From Symbiodinium natans (lineage: Eukaryota > Sar > Dinophyceae > Suessiales > Symbiodiniaceae), in contig CAJNDS010000366.1 of assembly GCA_905221605.1 (NCBI GenBank), forward strand, positions 62,001 to 126,000: 64,000 nucleotides of DNA. The letters run 5' to 3'. The notes under the pieces are model-generated. The model searched no databases. It saw nothing but the letters and a program-made list of their open reading frames with translations, and was not told the origin of the DNA. How positions within the stretch are numbered: the stretch's first letter is position 1; each line of letters begins with the position of its first letter. Shown piece by piece: positions 11,501 through 21,248 of the stretch. Both the position numbers and the translations under genes were made by a program.

Positions 11501-12028
11501 TTCGGCGGTCACGGTCTCCAAGCTGAACTGTGTTCCGCTGCTGTAGAGACACACTTGGTCTCTTATTAAGCCGGGAGGGAGACAATTCGAGCTGGTCTCT
11601 GTAGTCTCTTTATTGTGCTGGCGCAGTACAAGAGGCTGAGAACTGCTCTTTGTGCTTTACGGGAGGTGTCTTTGTCAGTGGCAGCTGCTGTGCCGGCAAC
11701 TGCGCTGGTTTTCGCCACATGCCGCTTGGGCATGCAAGGTGTTGCTGATGGCCCACTTGTAAAAAAAACAAGCCAAGGCGACGTTCCGTTGCTCGGAAAA
11801 GGTGAGCCGCTTGACAGGCCGATACATTCAGAATGCCTTGATCCCTCGCCCTCTCTTGCTGGCGGAAACGCAGTGTCTACCATGCTTCAGGTGGTTCACA
11901 GCTGGTCTTGGGCTGATTCTGCTTGGCCTCGGGCTGTACCATGGATGGCTTCAAAAGCTGTGTCCTGCAGGGGCAAGCAGCCTCAGCAGTTCACTACTGC
12001 CCCAGTCCAGCAAGTGAAGCTACCGTAA
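8597..12028 (+). CDS. Unrecognised polytopic membrane protein, spliced
   Basis: A probable start at 8597 (MGRAAISRQANRVMYKVALV) leads into a hydrophobic stretch and ends near 8732 at a CAGG|GTGTAG donor. Later + strand segments are also membrane-like. Near 8823 the frame reads YVLAYWAALIFHRSQGTRAA. About 9000-9145 contains RLGAFSFLSIVGSEKAHRAA. About 9440-9560 contains LVAGCLEAGSFLLGMLGAKA. About 9730-9834 contains STLLGRSFALIAGPCAQLCG. About 10160-10290 contains PSLLFVVSLALPALGSVLKD. A short soluble exon at 10405-10488 reads SWKEGLFKDARQICGEELNV. About 11130-11301 contains MAAYLAAGAHAFALLSLAAS before a stop. Further hydrophobic segments at 11640-11720 and 11895-11960 may belong here or to a separate gene. 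No family is recognised. The locus precedes the OSCA gene on the same strand and has two tandem arrays in its introns. Confidence 0.45.
9236..9252. repeat. Short TA microsatellite
   Basis: A run of alternating T and A (about eight dinucleotides) in a probable intron. Confidence 0.7.
9876..9979. repeat. Ten-copy perfect 10-bp tandem array
   Basis: The decamer GCCATGCAGT is repeated about ten times with essentially no variation. Because 10 is not a multiple of 3, all three frames stay open and encode the same repeating peptide (MQCHAVPCSA-like), which explains several long spurious ORFs here on both strands. The array lies between exon-like segments ending near 9834 and starting near 9990, so it is most likely intronic. 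Confidence 0.95.
10690..11110. repeat. Degenerate tandem array, unit about 50-65 bp
   Basis: The core GATGCTCGTCT recurs near 10704, 10756, 10818, 10875, 10925, 11027 and 11079, each usually followed by a GGTGGTGCTC / TGGTTGAGG block. Spacing varies. Lies in a probable intron of the 8.6-12.0 kb membrane-protein locus. Confidence 0.8.
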
Positions 12029-12029
12029 A

Positions 12030-12630
12030 ACACAGCGCGCCTGCTTGATCATGAATTCAATGAATACTGCTGCCTCAGCGCATTGCTCTACACTGAACAC
12101 AACGGGCCATCGATAAGGATCAGTGACAGTCTCTGTAACGCATGGAGGCTGGAGACCAGCACACGCCCCTCGAAGGAAGCGCGTTCTTGCTTTCAGCCTT
12201 GACTCACATGGCAGATCGGCAATTCTCCGAAGCGCAGTCTGCCGAGCCTCAGGACAGCAGAAGCCTAGCGACGGCACCTGTGGTCCAGTCCTCAAAGTCC
12301 GTGCGGACTTGGTGTGAAGCTATAAGCAGAAGTTTGCACTCCGCCTCTTTGCAAGGCCAGCAGTGCGTCCGCTGCACCAGATGGGGCTGAGGTGGTGTTA
12401 CTGCGTGTGGCTCCCTGCGTCAAACATGGAACCTGTATGTCAGGCCCTGGTGGCTGCCATCCGTCGTGAGGACCCGTGCATGTAGATACGTCCCTGGAAT
12501 AGGTGTGGGAGATTGTTGGTTAAGGACAGCCGGGCATCTCATGCGATGAGATGTATGTTCTTCGGCTCTCAGATGGGTTTGTGTGAGGCCTGTAGTTTGT
12601 AAAATTCAGATGAAACGCTGGCTGGTGCAG
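12030..12630. other. Probable intergenic region upstream of the OSCA gene
   Basis: No persuasive exon. Small overlapping + strand ORFs at 12123-12390 and a minus ORF at 12020-12295 compete with each other and none has consistent coding composition. This interval should contain the 5' untranslated region and trans-splice acceptor of the downstream gene. No spliced-leader relic is visible in it. Confidence 0.4.
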
Positions 12631-12634
12631 TGCA

Positions 12635-15600
12635 ATGTCTTGGGCGCTGATAGGCTTGCTGGTGCTGCCAGTGGTGGCAGGTGTCCGTGTGGACAGCCCT
12701 GACAACCGCAGCGCGACGGTAGCTGCGCTGCAAACTGGAGGCCACGTGTCCACTACACTGCAGCCGGGACTGTCAACCAAGGCAGGCAATACGGAAGGCA
12801 GTACCGTAGGAAACGACACGCTGCAAGAGGTTGAGAACTTCCTGTCCCATGCAATGGGAAATCAATCTACTTCAGGACTTGTGGGTGTTTCCAAAAATGC
12901 AGAAGGGGATTTTGAGACTATGAAGACAGCCTTCTACTTCAACCTGGGATGTTCGTTGGTGGCTTTTGCTTTGTTCTCGGCGCTTCGTTTCCTGTTCCCA
13001 GCCGTGTACAGCAAGGATGCAGAGGAGGTTGCAGCCGAAAGCGATGGCTCACCCCAACTTGCACTGGAGCCGCCCAGCTACCGCGTGCGGAGCGCGGGTG
13101 ATGTTGCCACAGCCCTCTTTGGTTGGATGTCGATTGTGAGGGCTATGCAGGATGAGGAGATCATTGCCAGATGCGGTCTTGATGGCCTGCAGATGCTGGA
13201 ACTTCTGCGTCTAGGGGGCAGACTGGCAATATTGTGGAGCACCATGATCATCTGCCTGCTATGTCCACTCCACTATTACCTTCACCTGCACATCTCCAGC
13301 GGAGGCAGCCTTCTTAGCATAACAAGCATGAACGGCTTAGCGGTTGATCGCTTGGGGCACCAACATTACCTTCTGCTGATCTGGATGCACACTGCCACAG
13401 TCTGGTTCGTTGTCTTGGCAGCTTCACATGAAGTTTACAACGCGCAATGCCGCTTCCTGGAGCGTCGTTTCGAATGGTTGAAGCAAATTCCCGAGCCCAG
13501 AGCCACAACGCTTCTGGTGGAGAACCTGCCTCAAGAGTGCCGGTCAGACTTTGCGCTCCACCAGTATTTCGCACGGCTCTTCTCCGCGGATGCCATCTCG
13601 AGGGCCTACATCGTGCGGCGCACGGACCGCCTGCGCCGCGTCTTTGTGGAAATGGAGCGGGCAGCGTATGACCTCCACTGCGCTCAGAGCTCGCGGGGCA
13701 CACAACCACAAGGAACACAGTCGCAGATGTCACAGTCACCGTCCACACTTCCGGGAGCAGGGACCGCCCGTCAGAGCTTGCAGAGTGCTTTGTGCTGCCA
13801 CCGGCGGGACGCCGTCGGATTCTACACTCGTGAGTTGGAAGCTTTGCGGGAAGCTGTGGTCAAGGAACGCAAGGCAGTGGAGGAGGGTGTGATGGCCATG
13901 GACCCAGAGGTTTGCAGCTGTGCGGGCTTTGTGACCTTCACCTCCCGCAGGATGTGCATGCTGGCCCGTTCGCCCCAGTACCGCGCGGATTCCCGGCAGA
14001 TCACGGTCACCATGCCCCCGGATCCTCAGGACGTGCGCTTTCAAGACCTTGCCAAGGATCCCAAGGTGCAGGCGGCTGAGCTGAGCAAGTGCTGAGAAGA
14101 CGGCTCATGTCAACTCTTGTTACATGTGCACCAATGTAACAAGAGCATGTAGTGGCAACGCCAAGCAGCGTAGGGACATGCCACCGTTGAAAGATTCCCA
14201 GGCCTCCGGAAACATCACCGCGGCAGGGCTGCTGCTTTTGATTTTCGTGGTCTGGGCGCCGCTGATCGCCACATTTATGGACAAGGTAGAGCCGGTTCTG
14301 CTGAGTTTCTTCAAGGAGTCTCCAGGAATCCAGCACCTGGTCCAGGGGGTCCTTGGAACTGAACCATGAACATCTTGAAAGACCGGCCTTATTCGTCTGC
14401 AGTATTGGGGAACTTAGGGGCTCTTCGTCGGTACAAGATTTGTATGGGTGTATTCTGCACTCAGGTGTTGAGCACGGGAGCTTTGAAGATGTTCATGTCA
14501 TTTCTGCCCACGATGCTGATGGCCATCATCAGCAACGTCTTGACTCTCAAAGCGGGGACGTGGGCACAACTGAAGCTACAGGAGCCATCGCAGCGGTTCG
14601 TGATCTCTTGACAGCCTCGAGTTTCGGGTGTAGCTAGCATGTCGTGTGGTCACCGCAGTATGGTCTTTAGAACCCGCTTGGACGCAGTGTCTGCGAGTTG
14701 TCTGCAGGACTGGTACTTCTCATTCCAGGCGCAGCTCCCAAACCAGTTGTTCCTTTTTAATCTGATGTCAACCGTCGGAGTAAATTTTCAGTCCTTGCAT
14801 TCCTATGCATTCGTACGCATTCTTATGCATTCCTCTGCATTCCCTAGGTTGTCTTCGTCCTGTTGGTGACGGCGATCATCGGGACCATCCTGGATGTCTT
14901 GGCAAAGGTGCTTGCGCACCCTGGTGAGGTCATCTACTTGCTGGCAGATGCCCTGCCGGGTTTCTCCAACTTTTACATCAACTACCTGATGTTGGGCTGC
15001 CTCGTGCACGTCTTTGACCTCTTGCGTGTTGCCCCTTTGGCCAAGTACCTCTTTGCACGGGCACGTGGAGGCGACGCTTCTGATGCACGGAGGGTCAGCG
15101 AGCCAGAGGACGGTCTCAAACTTCAGAGCAACTTCTGCCGTGTGTCGCGTGAAAGATGTAGGGGGGGGGGGGGGACTGGGTGAATCAGGGGTGAAAAGTG
15201 GGGGGAACGATACACGCAGGATCAGGACAGCGATGGGATGGGAGCTCGCATGGCAAAGATCACGCTTCACCTGGTGGTCGCCTGTGTTTTCGGGAGCTGC
15301 TGCCCAGTCATCCTGGTCTTTGCGTGGTTGTACTGCAGCATCGGAGGTCTGACTTATGGCTACCTCCTGATCTACGCAGAAACGAAGAAGCCGGACATGG
15401 GGGGATCTTTCTGGGTAAAGAGCCTGCGCCATGTCTTTGCTGGCCTGGCAATCTACGTGCTGCTCATGGCCACTTGGGTCTTTCAGACTCCACTTTCGGC
15501 AAAGTACAAAGCAACGAAAACGAGAGCACTGAGCAATGCACTGCTCAAAGCATGCTCAGGTGGGACTCATCAGCCAGGCGAGCAGCACACGTGAGGCGCC

Positions 15601-15723
15601 CCTGGTTGCGGGCCTCGCGCTGGCGGCACTGGCCCTGGGATACTTCCGCTTCGCGGCACTGAGCTGGGAGACCCTTCCCTTCGAAGCGGCTTGCCACGCA
15701 GAGTTCTTTGTTTTGACAACGCT

Positions 15724-15763
<40 letters not shown>

Positions 15764-16431
15764 CAGAGAGAGGCAGAGAGAGGCAGAGAGAGTGAGATTA
15801 CGAAAATAAGAAAAAGAGAAAGAGAAAGAGAGAAGAGAGAAAGAGAGAAAGAGAGAAAGAGAGAAAGGGAGAAAGGGAGAAAGGGAGAAAGAGAGACAGA
15901 GAGACAGAGAGAAGGAAGGAAGGAAGACAGAGAGAAAGAGAGAAAGAGAGGAAAGAGGAAAAGAGAGGATAAGAGAGGATAAGAGAGGAAAAGCGAGGAA
16001 GAGAGAGGATAAACAATAAAAAAAAAAAGAATGGAGAGGAAGAGAGGATAAGAGAGGAATAGAGAGGAATGGAGAGGGTGCACAGACTTATGGAGTGAAG
16101 GGGGCTAAGGAGGAGAGGAAGAACGAGCAGACGAAGAGTGATACCAGTCTTTGGCTTGGAGGTCAAAGGTGTCTTAGGACACTCTTAGGACATTCAGGGC
16201 AAGAGAGCAGTGCTTCTACAGTTGCGCTTGTGCTTCCTCGGGCGCTTTGAGGCCATCGTGGAGGTAGACTTGGCAGACCGCGAGCGAGGCAAACACCACG
16301 GAGACTACACCCAAGCTGAGTGCCAGAAGCTGCCCTTCGAGCGTGATCGGAGCGAGAAGCCTGTCTCACAACGCTTCTCCCAGTCTCAGCCCTCGTTTCG
16401 GCGGGAGAAGAGAGGAGACGGCACTGACTGA
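12635..16431 (+). CDS. OSCA/TMEM63 (CSC1-like) mechanosensitive cation channel
   Basis: A channel of the calcium-permeable stress-gated family. Exon 1 (12635-14088) encodes 484 codons. It has a hydrophobic signal-like start MSWALIGLLVLPVVAGV and a first membrane span near residues 101-125. Two further spans lie at about 197-217 and 252-268. The RRM-like cytosolic domain carries TLLVENLP near residue 291, GFVTFTSRRM near 431 and the family signature PPDPQDVRFQDLA near 463. Further exons are 14153-14348, 14465-14581 (FMSFLPTMLMAIISN), 14708-14728, 14848-15108, 15226 to about 15486 and 15560 to about 15700. They carry the pore-domain spans. A likely C-terminal exon from about 16199 reads FEAIVEVDLADRERGKHHGD. 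Exon phases agree across the first five junctions. The donor after exon 6 and the final stop are not resolved. An AG microsatellite lies in the last intron. Confidence 0.85.
14708..14728 (+). CDS. 21-nt microexon of the OSCA-like gene
   Basis: Seven codons reading DWYFSFQ sit between a CTGCAG acceptor and a GC donor (CAG|GCGCAG). The exon is phase 0 on both sides and links the preceding exon (ending AQLKLQ) to the next (starting VVFVLLVTAIIG). OSCA/TMEM63 proteins have an aromatic-rich loop at this point before the next span, which supports it being real. Confidence 0.7.
14793..14845. repeat. Short TGCATTC tandem repeat
   Basis: About five imperfect copies of a 10-11 bp unit ending TGCATTC lie directly in front of the AG acceptor at 14846-14847, within the intron after the microexon. 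Confidence 0.7.
15161..15174. repeat. 14-G homopolymer in an OSCA intron
   Basis: An uninterrupted G run inside the intron 15109-15225. It is followed by further G-rich sequence, giving G-quadruplex potential. Confidence 0.9.
15726..16080. repeat. AG-rich microsatellite, about 350 bp
   Basis: It starts as pure (AG)n and degrades into AGAGAA, AGGAAG and AGGATA units. It makes a long spurious ORF rich in Glu/Arg on + and Ser/Leu on minus. It is placed in the last large intron or 3' region of the OSCA-like gene. Confidence 0.95.
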
Positions 16432-16599
16432 GACCGCAAAACAAGGTGCAAAAAAGAATCACAGTACTCTGTCGTTCCCCCCGCTGAACCTTTGGGATTT
16501 TTGTCTCCATTCAACAGCATTTCCCAGGAGTTCGGCTTCAATGGTGACGAAGTGGTTGGAGGTGAGTTGCAGGCAGAGCACTCAGAGTTAGCTTGCACA

Positions 16600-17800
16600 T
16601 GCCACGGTACATCCCACTTGCCAAACTAGCTCGCCCAAGTTCCCACCAGCTCGCTTCAGGTCAAACAGAACGCACGCCTGGCTAGGGCGCTGAAGCGCTT
16701 GGCCGGAGAGTTGCTCGAGCCTCACGGAATCTTGTACTCCATGGAAGAAGTGCAAACAGAGGGGCTGCCAGGTATGGAAGTGATGTTCACTGGCAGCTCG
16801 AGCTCCTGCAGCCTCTGGTCTGCATCAAGCGACAGTCATCATACGCCACCCAGCACTTGCCTCGGCAAGCTCTTAGGAATGCGGACGACAACTCCTACGA
16901 GGCCATCCCCTGTGATCATCCAATTTTTGTGTGCTTTCGCAATCCAAGCCACTAAGCTGTCGGGCATCTGCAAACCGGGTGTAAGAGGATGTACTATAGA
17001 GGAAATGAATTCTTCATTCGGCACGGAGCTCCGGTGCGGGGACCAGAACGGCATGAATGCAAGTCTATACACGAGTAATCTTGAAAGGGATCGCAGACCT
17101 TCAGGCTGGCTCACAGACCCTTTCTGTTCCGTACTACCTCTGCACACTTGTATTCGAAGGCCTGAGTTCTGCCGAAAGCTGCAACAAATCGCATAAATTG
17201 GAATGCAGAAGGCAAGGGAAGGGAAGCAGAGAGCAACAACAGCAGAAGCGCCACAACGGACACTAAGTATCAATTTCATATTTAGTCCCATCCTTCCAGC
17301 CCCGAAAGTGGCCCGCACAGGTAGCTGAGACCTCCTTTAGTCTTTCAGGCGGGGGCCGTGCCCACTGCCGAGTTCCTTCTACGAACTTCGGAAGGCGGTG
17401 AGGCAGAACCATGACTCTGTTGAAGTGAGTTTCTTGCGCGGAGCACTGTAGAGTTCACTCGTAGCCTACGATTATGTAAAGTTGCGGGCAGAAGGGCTGG
17501 TGCTTTCAGGCCACTTTCTTGCATCGCTCGACCATCCGAGCATGATTCCGAGCACAAAGGCAAACTGACAACACCACAGTGTTCGCAGAACTGCAAAATT
17601 GGTAGCCCCAGGCAGCCCAGGAAGTAGCCAAACAACAGGTGCGAAAAGGGTACCCTCCCCTCGCTGATGGAAGCAAGCCAGCATTCTGTGCTGTAGGATA
17701 GGGACCTGGTACAAGCAGGTCATCTTCCGGTGCAACGAAACGGGATTTCGCGAAGCCGCGCGCTCAAATTGTTGGAGTCTTTGCCGATCTCACCGAAAAG
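16600..17800. other. Region without a recognisable gene
   Basis: Open frames exist (for example 16699-17196 on + and 16839-17318 on minus), but they overlap each other on opposite strands and neither has domain-like composition. Probably intergenic or intronic. Confidence 0.35.
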
Positions 17801-17814
17801 CAGCATGCGGACAG

Positions 17815-19440
17815 GCTGACATCCGAGCGATCTGTGATATTGGGAACTCGTCGAAGGCAGGCCGAGAGGCGAACCGCTCGCAACAGCAATTTTCTCACGA
17901 TTTACCGAGGTTGGAGTTGCCAAATATGGGCCCGGCGGTCGTGCGGGCCCTAGAACAGCGACTCGAACAGAGTGGCCTTTTGTCAGACTCTTGGAGAGGT
18001 GTCGTGGCCACTGGCGAGAAGGGTCTTGGCTTCAAGGTCAGGTGGGATTAGTGTGATGCGCAAACATTAGATGGTGAGCGACCTGCAGCACAGAAGTTTG
18101 CTGGCTGATTCACAACTGGCTCGTGCTTGCAACACGAAACGTGCATTTCTCCTTGGTACGACCGACTCTCACGGCGGATCAGAGGAAACTGGAAACTGCT
18201 GAACGATATAGACTCTGGCCGTGGCCAGCTGAATCAAGCACGAGTCGGACAATCAAGACGACAGACAGGAGTTGGAAGAGTCTGTGGCATGCCTCTCATA
18301 TTGGACATAGCTGTCGCGCAACAAGAACAGATGGCCTGGGAATGTTGTGCGAAAGCCCACCTCTCATGTGCGAGTTTGATCGAGTTTGGGCGTTTCCTTT
18401 CAGTTATCCAGTGTTATGAGGCGTACCCTTTCGTTGCGAAAGCATGCCTGCGCCCTCCTCCGTCCCCCAGCCCCGTCACTTCTCTCTCGCGCTACCGCCC
18501 GTTGGCCGACGCTGCCCTTTCGTGCGAGAATATGCAGAATGGCAAAACGGACGCAGGTGCACTCCTGCACCCTGCCTGTCTTTCCGGAACATCGGAGTCA
18601 CTCACTGATCCCTTCGAGCAAAAAGCTGTGCTCACTATGCTGTCACTACGCACCTAGGAAGTGCAACCATGTGGCATTCTGTGAGCTTTCCTTTGAATCT
18701 CAGCATCTCCAAGCCTGCAAATCTGAACCTGGAACGACCGAAGCGAGAGACTCCGAGAGACTCGGCCTGGAGACGTGCCGTTCGGAGGCGGTTTTTGCAT
18801 TGACGGACCGACCTCGGCTTCTCTCGGGACCCTACCGCTTGGAATTCGCCGCTGCCTCGGTGAAATCGCAAGTTCGGAATGTGCAACATGGGCAGTTTTA
18901 AGAGGGTGTGTAGGCCCAGCATTCAGGACTCCCAGCATCCCAGCGGCATTGGCTACGCGCACCTGGCCTGTTTCCGGCTGGCGCTCTGGTGGTGGTGGCC
19001 CTTGGTCCTCACTGCTTCTCGTGAGGTGCTGCCCCGGTGGCTCGAAGATGCCTCGGAAGCTGAGGAGCTGTGCAGGCCTGGTTCGGTTTAGGAAGCCCGC
19101 TACTTGTTTAAAGCAGGGAAAGAGGCAGATCTTTCTTCCGGGAACTTCCGAGAGCCGCATCCCCGAGGCCCTCATGGGGTTCCGTGCTTCGAATGCCCTT
19201 GCGATCGGAGCTGCGGGCTCGAAAAGAGGCCCCGGATGTGACAGCACCTGACACCAGAAGTAGCTACTGCTTACCGGTACCGGCAACCGGTAGAGTTTTG
19301 GCCGTAGCCCGAAGTCGGGAAGCTCTCAGAATGACAGTTCCCCAGTTCGAGAGGAGCTCTTCCGGCGCTTGGCGGCGCTGCCGCCCTCGCTGCTCCTCTT
19401 CTTGAAGCGCCTCCGGGAGGCCCCGCCCGCGCCCCCTTGA
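17815..19440 (+). CDS. Exon series, unrecognised spliced gene
   Basis: The best exon is 17815-18036 (74 codons, AG acceptor, TTCAAG|GTCAGG donor). It contains LPNMGPAVVRALEQRLEQSG and SWRGVVATGEKGLGFK. A 176-codon open frame at 18127-18657 may include further coding sequence. At about 18895-19091 the frame reads LALWWWWPLVLTASREVLPR and DASEAEELCRPG. At 19092-19244, after a GTTTAG acceptor, it reads EARYLFKAGKEADLSSGNFR. The last segment, about 19291-19440, reads VREELFRRLAALPPSLLLFL and ends APPAPP before a stop, which looks like a true C-terminus. No family is recognised. Confidence 0.45.
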
Positions 19441-19492
19441 AGGAGCATTTGTCTGGGACAAAGTCTCCGATGTCTGCCTATTTTTTCTTGTT

Positions 19493-19616
19493 TCTCTCTC
19501 TCTCTCTCTCTCTCACTCTCTCACTCTCTCACTCTCTCACTTTCTCACTTTCTCTTTCTCTCTTTCTCACTCTCACTCTCTCTCTCTCTCTCTCTCTTTC
19601 TTCTTTCTTCCTCTCT
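19493..19616. repeat. CT-rich microsatellite
   Basis: Alternating TC with CACTCTC and TTTCTC variants. It lies just downstream of the probable stop at 19440. Confidence 0.95.
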
Positions 19617-19653
19617 TACTGAGAGCTTATATAGTTTTTGCGGAATGATTTGA

Positions 19654-20292
19654 ATGCAGTCACGCCGGCGAGAGGTCTCCGTGGAGCTGCAGGGAACGCT
19701 GTCGGACGGGCAAAAGGAGGAAGGAGGATCGAGCCGCAGAATTCTGGGAGAGAGATGGAGGGAGGTTGCAAGCATTCGCAAGCTTTCGGTTGCAGGAGCA
19801 GATTGCGCAGCTCTTCGCGTGCGCTACGCCCAGGACGCAGCACACACCGCTTCTCTGAGCCGCTCTTTGCTTGCCTTTTGTCGCTTGGGCACACCGATTT
19901 AGGGACCCGTAGGGCCTTGACATGGCAGTGAAAGTTCTTGAAAATCCAGGATGCGCCCGTTGAAAAACGCTGGGAAGAGATGACAGGCCCTGTCAAACTC
20001 GAGGCAGCTTCAGGGAATGTCTCGAATTGCTTGATCCGGCATGACACCCCAGACAATCCCCGTGTCTAATCCCAAGCAAGCCGCTGCAGAAACTGAGAGG
20101 TCTCACGAGATGGAGGCCATGGGATCAGCACGGGCGGTTGACCACAATCTGACCACATCCTCCCACAACTTCAACCGGCATCTGGCTCAGCTGGAGGCCG
20201 GAGTTGGGAAGAAGACCACTGGCTTCTTCTGCGCCGACAGTTCCAGGCATGGCCTGGGGCGACAAGTGATGGCGATGGGGGGGAAGGCTTGA
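19654..20292 (+). CDS. Two small open frames, hypothetical
   Basis: A frame at 19654-19902 (82 codons) has strongly protein-like composition: VSVELQGTLSDGQKEEGG, then ERWREVASIRKLSVAGADCA, then a Ser/Leu-rich end. A second frame at 20041-20292 (83 codons) reads MTPQTIPVSNPKQAAAETER and contains LTTSSHNFNRHLAQLEAGVG. They could be exons of one gene or separate. No motif is recognised. Confidence 0.35.
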
Positions 20293-20494
20293 CTGCTTGA
20301 CGGTGTGGGTCTTTTTGGCCCTTTGAACGGAAGGTGCCGGAAGTGCACGCCTCAGCCAAGTGCCGTTCACGCCGTTCACAAAAAACATCGCTGGTGGGTT
20401 TTCGCTTAGGGACTGTCAAAGCCTGGTCTGGCTTCGCCTCCCTCCACACTTCTGGAGCTGGCGCTGCCTCGAGACTCCCAGGGCCTGGGCCTAA

Positions 20495-21240
20495 GTGCAC
20501 GAAACATGGCAACCAAATACGAGACGCGTAGATACGCCTCCGCAGATTTCCAGGCGGCTTCGACCGCAGCCGTGGCCCGCAGCAGGCGCCGGAACGGACC
20601 GCCGTGTCACCTCACGAAAGCACCGAAAGGGCCACAACCGACGAACCCGCGTGATCTGGAGAGTGGAGAGCCCGGATCCCGAAGCTGACACCTGCGAGTC
20701 GAGAGCAGGTCTTCGCCTTCCTGCCGGTGCGATCCTACGGCTTGCCCTTTGCCCTGCAAGCTGTGCGGTGGCCCAGACTTCTTGTGGGGCAGAACATTTC
20801 TGGGTGCTCCAGGGGCCTCCCGATGCAAGCTGAATGTTGTGTGGGGGGTTCAGTTGTGTCCAGTTGCGTGTCTTGTGGCTTGAGGATTGGGCTGTGTCCT
20901 CCTCGAGAGAGGAGTTGCTTGCGGGCTGCGCCTGGAACGAGTTCCTGAAGGACTCAGCGACTGTGTGAGAGACCTCCGAGCTTGGGTTTACGTGGTGTTG
21001 GCTTAGCTGAATCATCTTGAGGCACAGATACCGCAGCTGATGATGGAACTGGCGACGAGCTTGGGTTGGGGAGTGGCTCTGAGGCATCGCAAATCTCAGG
21101 ATGGGGCATGGATTTTCATGGATCGCTGAGGTGGCTGCCGTGAGGGCCGAGCCTCCCAGCTCAGCCCTGCGCTGGACCTACTACAGCGCAGACTGGGCCT
21201 GAGTGGAGAACGCGGCGAACGCGGAGTGAGATTTGCGCTC
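20495..21240. other. Region with only weak ORFs
   Basis: Short open frames (20506-20688, 20727-20948 on +; 20491-21087 on minus) overlap and are mutually exclusive. The minus frame is long (198 codons) but lacks any domain-like pattern. No feature can be supported. Confidence 0.3.
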
Positions 21241-21248
21241 TCTGATGG

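Noticed and set aside
15536-16166. Long Glu/Arg (+) and Ser/Leu (-) ORFs
   Set aside because: Artefacts of the AG microsatellite, except for the OSCA exon at 15560-15700.
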